Made by a program: the position numbers and the translations under genes
Shown: piece by piece, positions 14,377 through 24,371 of the stretch
Numbering within the stretch: the first letter of the stretch is position 1
How the letters are laid out: each line of letters begins with the position of its first letter
Origin: a virus
Direction: 5' to 3' (one strand)
Length of the DNA stretch: 45,928 nt
IMG/VR virus record: IMGVR_UViG_3300036760_000512
Location: 1 to 45,928 of that record
The notes under the pieces: generated by a model
The model's database searches: none
Seen by the model: the letters and a program-made list of their open reading frames with translations, nothing else
What the model was told of the DNA's origin: nothing

Positions 14377-16846
14377 CCCTGTCCTTGGCCTTGGACCAAC
14401 GCCAACACGTGTGATGGTCATCGGGGATATCCCTGATGCTAACTCAGTGCGAATGGGCCAGCCCTTCATCGGCGCGTCTGGCGATCTGCTCAAGGGCGTG
14501 CTCGCATCCGTGGGCATCGCACCTGACAGTGTGTACTACACCAACCTCTCAAAGTATCGGCCATCAGCAAGCAACATCTCCCTGCTCTTTGATCGGGATG
14601 GAATGCCACAGGACTTGCTCCTCGATGAGCTTGCATCTCTTGCAGGAGAAATTGCGCGTGTCAACCCTACCATCATTGTCCCCCTTGGAAGCTACGCCCT
14701 TAAGTTCCTCACCGGAAAAGGAAAGTGGCACAAGCCAACCAAGACAAAGCCCGGTGGCTATACAGGTATTGACGATCATCGTGGTACAATCATTGCAGGG
14801 AACGGACTTACGGGACGTAGAAAGTGTGTGCCAGTCTACCATCCATCAGCTGTGCTCCGGAGCTACTCGCTTAAGGCCATCCTCCAAATGGACCTACGGC
14901 GTGTGGTTTCCCAGGCCAAGTTTGCTGAAATTCGTCCTGTCGAGAAATGTATTGTGGTCGCTCCCACTGGACCCGAGCGTCAACTTTGGATTGAGTGGCT
15001 TAAGTCTCCCGCCGGAACACCTGCCCCTTGTGTTAGACAGTATCTTTCCGACGCCTTCATGTCAGCGGATATCGAGTACATCGGCTCTCGATTGCTTTGC
15101 TTGGGGGCTACTCGCCACGCTGATGTCGCAGTGGTGCTGGATACCCCAGGCACCACTCAGGTCGAAGAGTGTCGAGATCTCTTGTTGTGCGGCATTCCGC
15201 TCTGCTTCCAAAATGCTATGTTCGACTGCTCTATACTCGAGTGGTTCTACGACATCCCCTGTGTACAACATCTGCGCCACGACACTATGATAGCAATGCA
15301 CGCTGCGTATACAGAGATGCCCAAAGACCTCGGGTTCATTGGGACTATGTTTACAGAGCTGCCAGTATGGTGGGATAAGATCAACTGGGAGAAGATCAAG
15401 TCAGGTGAGCAGCCAATTACGGACGTGCTGAGGTACAACGGCGATGACGTTTGGGTGACACACAGTGCAATGACGCAGATGCTCGCGGACGAGCTTACCG
15501 AGCCTGCAGTACTAGTCACCTACGAGCACGAGATGGCACTCATTGGACCACTGTGGGAGATGAGCAAACGAGGTGTGCGGGTGGACACGGCTCAGCTTGG
15601 ATCACTGCGCAACACGCTTGAGGCAACAATTCTGGACGGGACCGACGTTCTCAACGCACTGAATGGCAAGGTACTCAATGTGAAGTCTGGGCCACAGGTT
15701 GCGACATTCATTTACGAGAAGCTTGGTGTGCCGAAAAAGGGACCCAAGACGCCGACAGGTACGTGGAAGATGGACGACACAACGCTCGCCCTCCTCCTGC
15801 TGCTGTGCGCGACCAAGGTCCAGCGCGAGGGCATCAAGCTCATTCGCAAGGTTCGCGAGTCACGCGATCTGATCTCGAAGTTTTGTGAGATCGAGCTCGA
15901 TGATGATGGCCGGATGCGCTGTCACTACGACCCCGCCAAGACAACAACAGGACGATTGAGCAGTCGCAAGTTCTACCCTACGGGTCACGGTGCAAATCTG
16001 CAGAACATCCCTAAGGATACGCGCATTCGTCGACTTTTCATCGCTGATCCAGGTATGGCATTCGGATATGCTGACCTCAAGTCAGCTGAGAGCTTCATTG
16101 TAGCGCACAAGACTGGCGATCTCGAGATGCTCCGCTTGCACAGCGACGAGTACATGACGGGTGGTAAGGATGGACACAAGTTCGTAGCGAGCTTCTTGCT
16201 TGGCAAGCCCATTGAGGAAATCACCTCAGATGATCGATATCTCGGAAAGCGAGTCCGACACGCTGGGAACTACGGGATGAGCTGGATGAAGCTGATGAAC
16301 CTCATCAACACAGACGCGCAAAAGACTGGCGTGGCTGTGTCAGCGGCTCAGGCGAAACAACTCATCGGGCGCTATCGTCAACTACACTTTGGATTGCAGC
16401 GCTGGTGGGATAGTGTGATGCAGCAACTTCGAGCTACACATACGCTTTACACTTGCCACGGTCGCAAGCGTGTGTTCTATGATCGACCAGACAACACGCT
16501 GCTTGAGGCGATTGCATATGATCCACAAGGTACGATTGCGCAGACACTGAATATGGGTCTGCTCAACGCAGCGGCGGATCCCGCCCTGAATTACCTCGGC
16601 TTCCAGATGCTGATGCAGGTCCACGATGCCATTGCGTTTCAAGCGCCAATCTCTGTGATGAACGAGGTGTGCCGACGTCTGCGTAAGGTGATGGATGTTC
16701 CTGTGCCAATCACTCGTACGGGAGTCGAACCGTACATCATCCATATTCCGGTTGAAATTCAGACTGGAGCAAACTGGGGAGAGGCAGATGATGAAAATCC
16801 GAACGGACTCAAATCATGGCGGGATAAGCCAAGCTCATCTGTCTAG
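14366..16846 (+). CDS. Uracil-DNA-glycosylase-like domain fused to DNA polymerase A
   Basis: An 826-residue protein. Residues 1-190 resemble family 4/5 uracil-DNA glycosylases: GQPFIGASGDLLK, YYTNLSKYRP and VPVYHPSA, without the family's Fe-S cysteines and with GDIPDANS where a catalytic acid is expected. Then a 3'-5' exonuclease (QNAMFD and YNGDDVWVT; ExoI is the degenerate VVLDTPGT). The polymerase has TTTGRLSS, motif A YADLKSAES (D570), motif B ending NYG (635-637) and motif C QVHDAI (D754). The position matching E. coli F762 is Tyr, as in T7 polymerase. Replicative polymerase; the glycosylase-like part could proofread uracil or be structural. Confidence 0.9.
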   Translation: MAANPVLGLGPTPTRVMVIGDIPDANSVRMGQPFIGASGDLLKGVLASVGIAPDSVYYTNLSKYRPSASNISLLFDRDGMPQDLLLDELASLAGEIARVNPTIIVPLGSYALKFLTGKGKWHKPTKTKPGGYTGIDDHRGTIIAGNGLTGRRKCVPVYHPSAVLRSYSLKAILQMDLRRVVSQAKFAEIRPVEKCIVVAPTGPERQLWIEWLKSPAGTPAPCVRQYLSDAFMSADIEYIGSRLLCLGATRHADVAVVLDTPGTTQVEECRDLLLCGIPLCFQNAMFDCSILEWFYDIPCVQHLRHDTMIAMHAAYTEMPKDLGFIGTMFTELPVWWDKINWEKIKSGEQPITDVLRYNGDDVWVTHSAMTQMLADELTEPAVLVTYEHEMALIGPLWEMSKRGVRVDTAQLGSLRNTLEATILDGTDVLNALNGKVLNVKSGPQVATFIYEKLGVPKKGPKTPTGTWKMDDTTLALLLLLCATKVQREGIKLIRKVRESRDLISKFCEIELDDDGRMRCHYDPAKTTTGRLSSRKFYPTGHGANLQNIPKDTRIRRLFIADPGMAFGYADLKSAESFIVAHKTGDLEMLRLHSDEYMTGGKDGHKFVASFLLGKPIEEITSDDRYLGKRVRHAGNYGMSWMKLMNLINTDAQKTGVAVSAAQAKQLIGRYRQLHFGLQRWWDSVMQQLRATHTLYTCHGRKRVFYDRPDNTLLEAIAYDPQGTIAQTLNMGLLNAAADPALNYLGFQMLMQVHDAIAFQAPISVMNEVCRRLRKVMDVPVPITRTGVEPYIIHIPVEIQTGANWGEADDENPNGLKSWRDKPSSSV

Positions 16847-16991
16847 TGTTGCTGATGCACTGATCTTCGAAGGACTTCCACTTGAAACACAGCTGGCGGT
16901 GCTTCGCTACCTGCGAACCTTTGACCTTGGAGATCGTAATGAGTTCGAAGCACTTCGCACTCAAGCGATCCTCTGTGCGCTACAGTTCTGA
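16788..16991 (+). CDS. Small hypothetical protein overlapping the polymerase end
   Basis: A 67-residue protein. ATG 16788 is preceded by GGGGAGAGG (about 16776-16784), inside the polymerase reading frame; the two genes overlap by 59 bases in different frames. Mostly helical (LPLETQLAVLRYLRTFDL). The stop overlaps the next ATG by one base. No family is recognised. Confidence 0.7.
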   Translation: MMKIRTDSNHGGISQAHLSSVADALIFEGLPLETQLAVLRYLRTFDLGDRNEFEALRTQAILCALQF

Positions 16992-18232
16992 TGCCCAAGA
17001 TCACGCCCGATGGAGTAATCATTCGCACAATCTCAGCACCAGTTGTGCGACCTATGACCGATGGGAAGCGACGACTGCGTGACTGGCTTGCAGCGTTTAT
17101 GGATTACACAGCGCAACTCGAGTCCCCCGCCTGCTATTTGAGGTGGGCTGGACTCTCGACAGTTGCTGGTGCAGCACAGCGAAAAATCTACGCTGAGTCG
17201 ACAGCCTACCTTGCGTATCCGAATCTCTACATCACACTTGTTGGGCCACCGGGAGCCAAGAAGTCTACGGCCATCCGGATGGGGAAGCGGCTTCTCCGAC
17301 AGGTGCCGGGGATCAACTTCACCTCGGATGCACCCTCAGTCGCTGGCATTATGCTTGAATTCAAAGACATAGCATCGAAGGAACATCAGTCCCTTAACGC
17401 GTTCATCGGAGAGCTGAGTACAATCTACGAGAATGCTGCAGATACGATGACCGGATTCCTCACAGCCATCTACGACGGAGACGATGAATATATCAAACGT
17501 ACGCGAATCGGGGGAGTCGAAGCAATCTCCAAGCCCTGGTTCAATCTCATCGCAGGTACTACACCTACATGGCTGGGGGATAACCTCAGTCGAAGTGCCG
17601 TCGAGGGAGGTTTGGTCGCTCGGACTCTCTACGTGTACTCGGATGAGATCATACTCCAATCACCTTTCCCCGAATACTCCGAAGCACTTCGTGTATTAGA
17701 GAAGGATCTCGTCCATGACCTCGCACACATCTCTAACCTTTACGGGTGCTTCACTTTTGAAGGCGGAAAAGGAGGAGCTGCTTACAAGTGGTACTCGGAA
17801 TGGTACCTTGATCGGACGCGACTTCCTCGCGTTGCTGATAACCGAACAGCGGGATACTTTGTTCGGAAGCCACAGCACCTCCTTAAGGTGGCCATGCTTG
17901 TCAGTCTATGCTACAAGGACGAGCTTCTGTTCACGGTCGCAGATTTCGAAGTTGGACTCGCGCTGCTCGAATCTTTGGAACCTGGTATGATACGCGCGTT
18001 CAGCGCCGTTGGCGGCAATACCTATGCCTCTGATCTTGAGCGTATTATCGGACAAGTGCGAGGATGTGGGACACTTGGGATGACCTACGGAGAGCTCATC
18101 GCGTCGAACTACCACCAATTGCAGCAGCGCGATATCGACGCCAGCCTCCAGTCGGCGTGTTCAATGGGACGGATCAAGCTGATGCACACTGACAAGGGCA
18201 AAGTGTACATAGGCACGGAGTTCATCCGCTGA
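16991..18232 (+). CDS. DUF3987-like P-loop ATPase (helicase/primase-associated candidate)
   Basis: A 413-residue protein, ATG 16991. Residues 40-65 (CYLRWAGLSTVAGAAQRKIY) precede a P-loop GPPGAKKST (85-93), a pattern of DUF3987/YfjI-type proteins. Downstream are SLNAFIGELSTIY, NLIAGTTPTWL, a winged-helix-like C terminus (SDLERIIGQV...GMTYGELIAS). Relatives often stand in for a replicative helicase. No other helicase or primase was recognised, so it may fill that role. It is the last gene of the + arm, followed by element B and a terminator. Confidence 0.75.
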   Translation: MPKITPDGVIIRTISAPVVRPMTDGKRRLRDWLAAFMDYTAQLESPACYLRWAGLSTVAGAAQRKIYAESTAYLAYPNLYITLVGPPGAKKSTAIRMGKRLLRQVPGINFTSDAPSVAGIMLEFKDIASKEHQSLNAFIGELSTIYENAADTMTGFLTAIYDGDDEYIKRTRIGGVEAISKPWFNLIAGTTPTWLGDNLSRSAVEGGLVARTLYVYSDEIILQSPFPEYSEALRVLEKDLVHDLAHISNLYGCFTFEGGKGGAAYKWYSEWYLDRTRLPRVADNRTAGYFVRKPQHLLKVAMLVSLCYKDELLFTVADFEVGLALLESLEPGMIRAFSAVGGNTYASDLERIIGQVRGCGTLGMTYGELIASNYHQLQQRDIDASLQSACSMGRIKLMHTDKGKVYIGTEFIR

Positions 18233-18244
18233 GTGGGCGAGTGG

Positions 18245-18381
18245 CAACAGCAACAGCAACAGCAACTACAACTGCAACTGCAACTGCAACTACGCTCGGC
18301 AAGAAAGAACAGTGAAGCGGCGAGTCCGGTCCACCATTCAGGCATCGGCCACGGGCCAGACTCGCAATTGCACGATGCAAG
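18245..18381 (-). repeat. Dispersed structured repeat, copy B
   Basis: Second copy of the element at 3279-3390, here reading on the - strand. It has seven CAACNN hexamers (18245-18286), CTACG, the conserved GGCAAGAAAGAACAG, paired heptamers GCGAGTC (18320-18326) and GACTCGC (18359-18365), the loop word CCATTCAGGCAT, and the NTTKCA dyad at 18367-18381. The 7-bp stem is identical to copy A. It lies between the converging arms. Confidence 0.8.
18367..18381 (-). promoter_or_regulatory. Dyad element copy 4 (ATTGCACGATGCAAG)
   Basis: NTTKCA-N3-TGMAAG dyad adjoining element B, followed on the + strand by ATACAG and then the convergent terminator. No start codon follows on the + strand. Confidence 0.7.
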
Positions 18382-18388
18382 ATACAGC

Positions 18389-18424
18389 ACGCCCCACCAG
18401 CCGACTGAGTGACTGGTGGGGCGT
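18389..18424 (+). terminator. Strong hairpin terminator between converging arms
   Basis: A perfect 12-bp stem, ACGCCCCACCAG paired with CTGGTGGGGCGT, with a 12-nt loop. On the + strand it is followed by TTTACTACTTT, a fair U-tract. It lies three bases from the stop of the convergent - strand gene (18428). It should stop + arm transcripts and may also stabilise the 3' end of - arm transcripts, which lack a U-tract here. Confidence 0.88.
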
Positions 18425-18427
18425 TTA

Positions 18428-18901
18428 CTACTTTATCCAAGGTGCGGCAAGTTTCACGGGCTTGATCTTTGTGTCGCTCTCCTTCTCGGCCAGCCACATT
18501 GCCAGCTCCACGGGATCGAAGCTTGTCAGCGGTGTGTCCGCCGATGCGCCGAAGCGCTTCACCGTCTGGCGGATGTAGAGGGCCGTGTTGTTCTCGTGCG
18601 GTGGTGCAAACTTAGCGATGAATGCGCCGAGAGGCAGGCCACTCCTCTGATCCTTCTTGACCTGCCGAATTAGGGCGTGCCAGCCATCCTCAGGTGTTGG
18701 GAAGAGGGCAAACCCTCCGTATCCAGGAACTGAATTCGGCTGCTCCCGGTACTGCAGGTTGCCTGGGTTGTTGTTGCGAAACGCGAACTGTGCGTGTCCT
18801 GTACCCATCGGGTCTTCAGGGATCTCAACCTTGACGAGTGGGGCGGCTGACATCATCTGTTGCATGTCGATGCCAACTGCTGGGTTCCAAGGTGCGGTCA
18901 T
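18428..18901 (-). CDS. Virion-associated or endolysin-like peptidoglycan hydrolase candidate
   Basis: A 157-residue protein whose ATG overlaps the large protein's TAA (TAATGA). The central FRNNNPGNLQY, GYGGFALFPTPEDGWHA and QTVKRFG pattern is one I associate with phage lysozyme/transglycosylase-like virion proteins, where the RNNNPGNL segment is a hallmark. No signal peptide. Its place at the end of the internal-virion genes suggests it travels in the particle and opens the cell wall during DNA entry; an M15 peptidase elsewhere is the likelier lysis enzyme. Catalytic residues were not assigned with certainty. Confidence 0.7.
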   Translation of the reverse strand: MTAPWNPAVGIDMQQMMSAAPLVKVEIPEDPMGTGHAQFAFRNNNPGNLQYREQPNSVPGYGGFALFPTPEDGWHALIRQVKKDQRSGLPLGAFIAKFAPPHENNTALYIRQTVKRFGASADTPLTSFDPVELAMWLAEKESDTKIKPVKLAAPWIK

Positions 18902-21900
18902 TAGTACTGTGCCCCTCCTCCGGGCTTATTGGGATCGAAGGGCATCGGAGTGACGGGTGGGGTGCTGGAACCCGTTAGGGGCGAACGTGGCGCAACCGTG
19001 GGGCCATTTAGGGGCGAGGCTGGCTGCGAGATCGTTGGGTTGTAGCCTCCGGCCTGTGGATATGCGATGCCCTGTGGTGTCGCCATTTCAGGTGGCATCA
19101 CGGGAATTCGCTGTGGAACCGTGGGCAGACCGTAGACACCGATGCGCGTCTGACTCTCGAGTTGCTGGAGACTCTGCATGTAGTCTGCCTGAGCCTGCGG
19201 CATGAACGCGGCGGTCCAGTCCTTCTGATTGCCACGCTCCCCGGTGAGGAGTAGTCGTGCAGCAGCTACGCCTGGCCGGGGACTGTCCATTGCACCAGCG
19301 AGTCCGGTAACCATCCGTTCGGCACCCCGCAGAGGGTTGAAGAGGTTGGCGGCTTGCCCACCGATCTGCCCCCAGCCTGGACCGTACTGTCCACCAGTGC
19401 CCATGTCCTGACCCGTGAGGTCGCGTACGTCTTGGCCAACCCGCTGAGCGGTACCGACTGCGAGCTCTGCGACTGGGCCAGCCGTAGGCACAAAGCTGGT
19501 GAATGGGATCATCTTCATTACATTGAAGCCAGTCTGCTTCGTGACGAGTGCGGCAGCACCACCGAGCATTCCCATATGGACGAGGGCGCGTGTCTTGTCT
19601 GCAACCGTACCGTTGGCCGCAGTCTCCGCAATCCAGTTCATGATGTAGATCGGATATGTGCTAAGTTGACCAGCCATCTTTCCAGTAAGCGACTGCATCA
19701 CCTGCATGCCCTCGCCCACGCCGTACTTGAACTGCGTTACATCGGCAAGCTGCCGGCCCATATACATCGCAGCTTCCGCGTCTTGCCCCTGTGCGACAAG
19801 GCGCATGAACTCACGCTGAGTTGCAGGATCGTAGGTGCGAACCCGGCTGTCACCCAGCAGTTGCTCGATGTTGCCCGTCATCCCCTGCTTGCGATAAACC
19901 ACGAGCGCGTCAGTCGCCAGCTCCTTCTGTGCTGTGCCCACGATCATCCGCGAGATTTCGCTCTGCTTCCCGTAGTAGTACAACGGGCGCAGCTTCTCGT
20001 GCTTCATCCAACCGGGGATCAGATCCTGAAGCTCAGTGCTGAGTTCACCCATTACACGCTGACGCCTTGTCGTCTGACTGGTCACAGCGCTGAGGTCGAA
20101 TGCGCTCTGGTCCAGGCCTGCCTGCGCGCCGATTGCTTCGCCGCGATGGTGAATGGGCGAGACAAGCTTTGCTTCGATTGCGTCCTCAAACATCTGGTTA
20201 CGGACAGCGGACCCGCCTGTCATAAAGCGGCGTTGAACATCCAGCAGGCGTGTGCCAACCTTCGGCAGGGCGAGCCACTGCTGCTGTGTGTCTCGGACGA
20301 TTGCCGCAGGGTTCCACCCGAGGAGTGCTGAGTACGTCGAACTCATACCCGAGGACACGAGTCTGTAGGTCTGGGCGCGCGTAATGTCCGGGCCGATGAG
20401 GACTCGGGCCATTGCGTGGGCTGCACTTAGAGCAATGTCATCCTGCGGCACGTAGCCATAGCGAATCTTCTTCAGCCACGCGTCCATCAGTTTCGTCGCA
20501 TCTTCGAGCTCGGGGATCTCTCCCTTGATTGCGTTGACGTGCTCGACCGCCACCTTATAGGGCTCGGCAAGCGTCTGCTTCCATGCGTGTGCGTGAATAT
20601 ACTTGTCCGCAAGGACCTGCGGATTCAACTCACGTGCATTGACCTCCCCACCACGCACGAACTCGAAGAATGTCTCAGTCTCAGGACTCACTTTCCAATT
20701 TCGCGACGCGCTGAAGTCGCCCCGGCTCTGCATCTTCTGAAGCATCGGCATGTACTGCTTGAGCTCACGCTCGATCTGGATGCCCGTCTCCCCGAAGATA
20801 TTGTGCCAGAATCCCTGCATCTCATCCATTGCGGCCATCTCAGCCTTTGTCAGTCCCTTCGCTGCGCCCATTGCGGCACGCTTCACGGGGTCCAACTCCA
20901 AGTAGACCTGCGTCCACAGGCCTGAGTGCTGATGCTTCTGCCGCACGTTCTCGAGAATGTCCCCGAGGCGTCGATCCCAAGGAGTACGCACGCCTTCGTA
21001 GGCGGTGAGGCCTTCGGAGACTGGGCGATAGACCTTGTTCACTGGGCTGAAGTCAAGCCCGAACTTGTAAAACGTGTTGTCGAGGCTGTTCATCACTCGG
21101 CGCATTGGCAACCAATTCATGAATGCGCTCCGGAACTCGCTCTGCATTATTCCGAGCGTGTTCTTGTCCTTGTGCAGGCGCATCGACGCGGCAAGACTCT
21201 GCAACATCGGGTCGAGCGGGCCAGCCTTCGAGGGCTGTGCCATCGCCTCCACCGTAGCGATTAGGCCTTCCGCAGCCTGGTAGCTATCGTTCGGCATCTG
21301 CTCAACAATGCTGGGCAGATGCGCGACAACCTCGAGAGGAACACCACCCGTCGCTGGCGTAATCGGCGGAAGGCTGCGGTCGAAGGTTGTGAGGAACTCG
21401 TGCGCCTCGGACATCGAGCCGAAGCGCATCGAAGCGGGCGCTGCACCCGCAACTGGTGGAACCGTGTCTTCGAGGATAAACCCGATACCGTCCGGGACCA
21501 CCCGATAGCCCTTCGTCGATGCGTGCTGATCGAGGAGACCCACCGGACTGATTCCAGGAGACGCTGCTTCTTCCATCGTCGCGGCAAGTGTCTCAGCTTG
21601 CATCGACTCAGCCGGCGCCAGCGAACGGAACTGGTCCACGTAACGACGGTCGAAGTAATTGGTAATGCGAGCACGCAGGCCAGGCTCTCGTACCCCTGCC
21701 TTGTCGAGGAACGTCTCGAGATAGAGGCCAAGATTCTGCTGGCGTGTGGATGCGATCATCTCAGGTGTGAGCTCAGTCCCCGCCTGGGTCATCGCCTGTG
21801 CACCAGCGCGTGCTTGTTGATCCGCGAACGTGTCGAATGCGTTCCACAGCTCCGGCGACTCAAGCGTTCCTGTACTTGTGACGCGCGGCTGAAGATTGGC

Positions 21901-23406
21901 GGCTGGCGCACGAAAAGCGACAGTGCCATTCTCTGGCATCACCGACGCCACACCCAGCTCGTCCATCTTGAGGACAGTGCCAACCTTGCCGTTGCGCGTG
22001 ACTACGCTTTGCCCTTCGTAGATGCCGAAGGACTCGTACTGAACAAGGTGCGCGTCAGTGAGGGGCGTATCGCTGATGAGCACGTCAAGGCGAGTCTGAC
22101 CCCGGCGCGTGGCAAAGCGCGTAAAGCTCGCACCCCCATACGGGGAGTCGAGGTTTTGGAGGATCTGAACAGGGTCAGCCACACCCTGGATGATATTGCT
22201 TCCGCCAGGATTTCCCGCCCGCGCTGCATTGAGCACGGTCACGTCGTTCATTACCGGACTCGCTGCAATCTCCGGAAGTGTTGGTGATTCCATGATGATA
22301 CCGACTTTGTTCAGTCCGGCGGCGGTTGGCTCAGCAGACTGTGCCGGGCCGAGTACCGCCTGAATTACGTAAGGGCTGTCGTCTGCGTAGGGGCTGACAT
22401 CTGCCCAAATCGGAGATGGTCCCTGTTGTGGTGGTGTCGGACCGCGAGGAAATCCCCCCGAAACTTCCGGAGTGTATTCACCGATTATTGCCGGAGACGC
22501 ACTCGATGCTGGCAGTCCACCACCTCCCCCACCACCGAGGCCTGGCGAAGTCGAGGGGGACATCACATTTGAGGGGGGGACAAACGCTTTCTCGGCACGC
22601 GCACCCACGGTCTGTGCCGCCTTACGCGCCTCAAGCCAACGGATTGTGAGTAACCCACCCGCGCCAAGCACAGCACCTGCACCAAGCGTCAGTGCCTTAT
22701 TCTCTTCCCAATCAGGACTGCCACCCTCGAGCAACCAAGCTGCGCCGGCGCCCTGTGCAGCACCCCGCGCAATAACACCTGCCGTACCGGGAAGCATCCC
22801 AGGAATCATCCCTGCGACTCCCGCAACCTTGAAGGCCGCATTAGCTGGAAACCACATTGCCGCGAGGTTGCCCGCAACGCGCGCTGCCGCATTCCCGAAG
22901 TCATCCACCTCAGGTGTTACGGCGCGGACACCCTCAGTCAAACTATGCAACCAGATGTCCGCCTTCTGTGCAGACTGAATCCGACCAAAGGCTGGGCCAA
23001 GCACAGGGAGGTTTCGGATACCATCCATAATTCCCGTCACCGCTCCGACACCGAAGGAGGAAACTGGAGCAATTGCACGCGCAACCATCGACGCCTCACG
23101 ATCTGAGGGTCGCACCTCCTGCCGCATGGACTCAACCGCGCCGACAAGCTGCTCACGACTCATCTGCGCTACAGCGGTGCTGGGAATACCCCAGAACTTC
23201 GCTTGCGCGATGAGATCGTTGTCACCCCAGTCTGTGCGAATGGGTGTGCCTGCTGGCGCGATTGTCTGTGGAAGCTGACCTGTGAGTACGTCGGGCTTGA
23301 GTAAGCCGAACTGTGCCATCTTTTGCTGGAGCATTGCATCGTGCAGTGCGTTGTACTGATCCCACTGATGCTTTGCCACCTCACTCAATGGATAGGGCGC
23401 GGTCAT
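18901..23406 (-). CDS. Very large internal virion (ejection) protein candidate
   Basis: At 1501 residues, the largest gene. The N-terminal third is helical with an Ala/Gly-rich segment (about 190-255) that could insert in a membrane. A Gly/Pro/Ser-rich linker (about 275-350) follows, and the C-terminal half is helical (residues about 800-1350, including NSLDNTFYKFGLDFSPVNKV). No enzyme motif recognised. Three large genes in a row just before a cell-wall-active gene recall the gp14-gp15-gp16 order of T7-like podoviruses, where such proteins form the DNA-ejection channel. I infer the same role; sequence similarity is not claimed. The start overlaps the previous stop (ATGA). Confidence 0.65.
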   Translation of the reverse strand: MTAPYPLSEVAKHQWDQYNALHDAMLQQKMAQFGLLKPDVLTGQLPQTIAPAGTPIRTDWGDNDLIAQAKFWGIPSTAVAQMSREQLVGAVESMRQEVRPSDREASMVARAIAPVSSFGVGAVTGIMDGIRNLPVLGPAFGRIQSAQKADIWLHSLTEGVRAVTPEVDDFGNAAARVAGNLAAMWFPANAAFKVAGVAGMIPGMLPGTAGVIARGAAQGAGAAWLLEGGSPDWEENKALTLGAGAVLGAGGLLTIRWLEARKAAQTVGARAEKAFVPPSNVMSPSTSPGLGGGGGGGLPASSASPAIIGEYTPEVSGGFPRGPTPPQQGPSPIWADVSPYADDSPYVIQAVLGPAQSAEPTAAGLNKVGIIMESPTLPEIAASPVMNDVTVLNAARAGNPGGSNIIQGVADPVQILQNLDSPYGGASFTRFATRRGQTRLDVLISDTPLTDAHLVQYESFGIYEGQSVVTRNGKVGTVLKMDELGVASVMPENGTVAFRAPAANLQPRVTSTGTLESPELWNAFDTFADQQARAGAQAMTQAGTELTPEMIASTRQQNLGLYLETFLDKAGVREPGLRARITNYFDRRYVDQFRSLAPAESMQAETLAATMEEAASPGISPVGLLDQHASTKGYRVVPDGIGFILEDTVPPVAGAAPASMRFGSMSEAHEFLTTFDRSLPPITPATGGVPLEVVAHLPSIVEQMPNDSYQAAEGLIATVEAMAQPSKAGPLDPMLQSLAASMRLHKDKNTLGIMQSEFRSAFMNWLPMRRVMNSLDNTFYKFGLDFSPVNKVYRPVSEGLTAYEGVRTPWDRRLGDILENVRQKHQHSGLWTQVYLELDPVKRAAMGAAKGLTKAEMAAMDEMQGFWHNIFGETGIQIERELKQYMPMLQKMQSRGDFSASRNWKVSPETETFFEFVRGGEVNARELNPQVLADKYIHAHAWKQTLAEPYKVAVEHVNAIKGEIPELEDATKLMDAWLKKIRYGYVPQDDIALSAAHAMARVLIGPDITRAQTYRLVSSGMSSTYSALLGWNPAAIVRDTQQQWLALPKVGTRLLDVQRRFMTGGSAVRNQMFEDAIEAKLVSPIHHRGEAIGAQAGLDQSAFDLSAVTSQTTRRQRVMGELSTELQDLIPGWMKHEKLRPLYYYGKQSEISRMIVGTAQKELATDALVVYRKQGMTGNIEQLLGDSRVRTYDPATQREFMRLVAQGQDAEAAMYMGRQLADVTQFKYGVGEGMQVMQSLTGKMAGQLSTYPIYIMNWIAETAANGTVADKTRALVHMGMLGGAAALVTKQTGFNVMKMIPFTSFVPTAGPVAELAVGTAQRVGQDVRDLTGQDMGTGGQYGPGWGQIGGQAANLFNPLRGAERMVTGLAGAMDSPRPGVAAARLLLTGERGNQKDWTAAFMPQAQADYMQSLQQLESQTRIGVYGLPTVPQRIPVMPPEMATPQGIAYPQAGGYNPTISQPASPLNGPTVAPRSPLTGSSTPPVTPMPFDPNKPGGGAQY

Positions 23407-24371
23407 GGGCGGAGTCCCATTGCGTCAAACCACGCAGGCTGTGGGCGCGGTGCAGCAGCATCTGTTGCGCCATTGATCCCCGTCAATGCCTGCGAGCGTG
23501 ACTGGAGAATCCTGAGTTGGTTCTGCTCCGTCATGAGCATGAGCTTCGATGCATCGTCCAGTTTCGGATTGCCGAGTGCCTTGGCAATATCGATCAGTCG
23601 TGCCGAGATTGCCACCAGATCCGCCGCAGTCGGTACCTTGTTCTGCGAAAGCATCATCTGAACTTCCTGATTGCTCAGTTGCTGTGTCGTTGCCCACTGA
23701 CCAAAGCGCTGACCCTCAACACCCAGCGCATTCGCCGCAACCTGTGGTGCACTCATCTGTGTCCCACCCTGGATGCGCGCCATCACACTGAGTACTTCAG
23801 GGGAAAGCGCTCCCCCGGCCATCTCCACACCACCGCTCAGTGGCTTGGCCTGTTGGCCGAGAACGCCAACACCGAGCTGGTTCTGGCCCTGCGGTGTAAG
23901 CTGACTGAACACGTTCCGAGCGTTACCCATCAAGTCACCCTGCAGACCTGAGGCTGCGATGCCACCCCGAGTCATCCCCGAAGCAGCACCGCTATACGAC
24001 TCGGCCTGTGCCTGTGCGCGCGCCTCGGGCGTTGCGCTGGCGAGTCCGGCCCACGCCTCCTGATCGCGGAGGCGTGTTGTCGAGGGCGCACCAGCGGCGG
24101 CACCAGCGAGTCCCTCGGCCTGTCCGCCCCGGATGTCGAATGCCGCAATGACTGGCCCCAAACGCGCTTTGAGCTCAGGTGAGCCTTCGTCAAAGAGTTT
24201 GGCCAGATCCATGAAGGTCTTGAACTCCTGGCTCTTGACGTTGAACCCCAGCTGCGCCGCGGCTTGCTCCTTCTGAGTCTCGTGTTCCTTAACGCGCTGC
24301 TCCCGATTGAGCCGACTCTCCTTCAAACTCCCGAGAGTTGAGATCATCTGCATCATCTTGCCTATATCCAT
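23403..24371 (-). CDS. Internal virion protein candidate
   Basis: A 322-residue protein, ATG 24371 after GAGGTAAC, six bases from the stop of the gene before it. The N terminus is charged and coiled-coil-like (LNREQRVKEHETQKEQAAA), the middle Ala/Gly/Gln-rich, the C terminus helical (AADLVAISARLIDIAKAL). No family recognised. It overlaps the 1501-residue gene by four bases; the pair plus the 24378 gene are probably co-packaged internal proteins. Confidence 0.65.
   Translation of the reverse strand: MDIGKMMQMISTLGSLKESRLNREQRVKEHETQKEQAAAQLGFNVKSQEFKTFMDLAKLFDEGSPELKARLGPVIAAFDIRGGQAEGLAGAAAGAPSTTRLRDQEAWAGLASATPEARAQAQAESYSGAASGMTRGGIAASGLQGDLMGNARNVFSQLTPQGQNQLGVGVLGQQAKPLSGGVEMAGGALSPEVLSVMARIQGGTQMSAPQVAANALGVEGQRFGQWATTQQLSNQEVQMMLSQNKVPTAADLVAISARLIDIAKALGNPKLDDASKLMLMTEQNQLRILQSRSQALTGINGATDAAAPRPQPAWFDAMGLRP

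Noticed and set aside
21319-22287. 322-residue + strand open frame
   Set aside because: Shadow of the 1501-residue virion gene; high Arg/Cys content.
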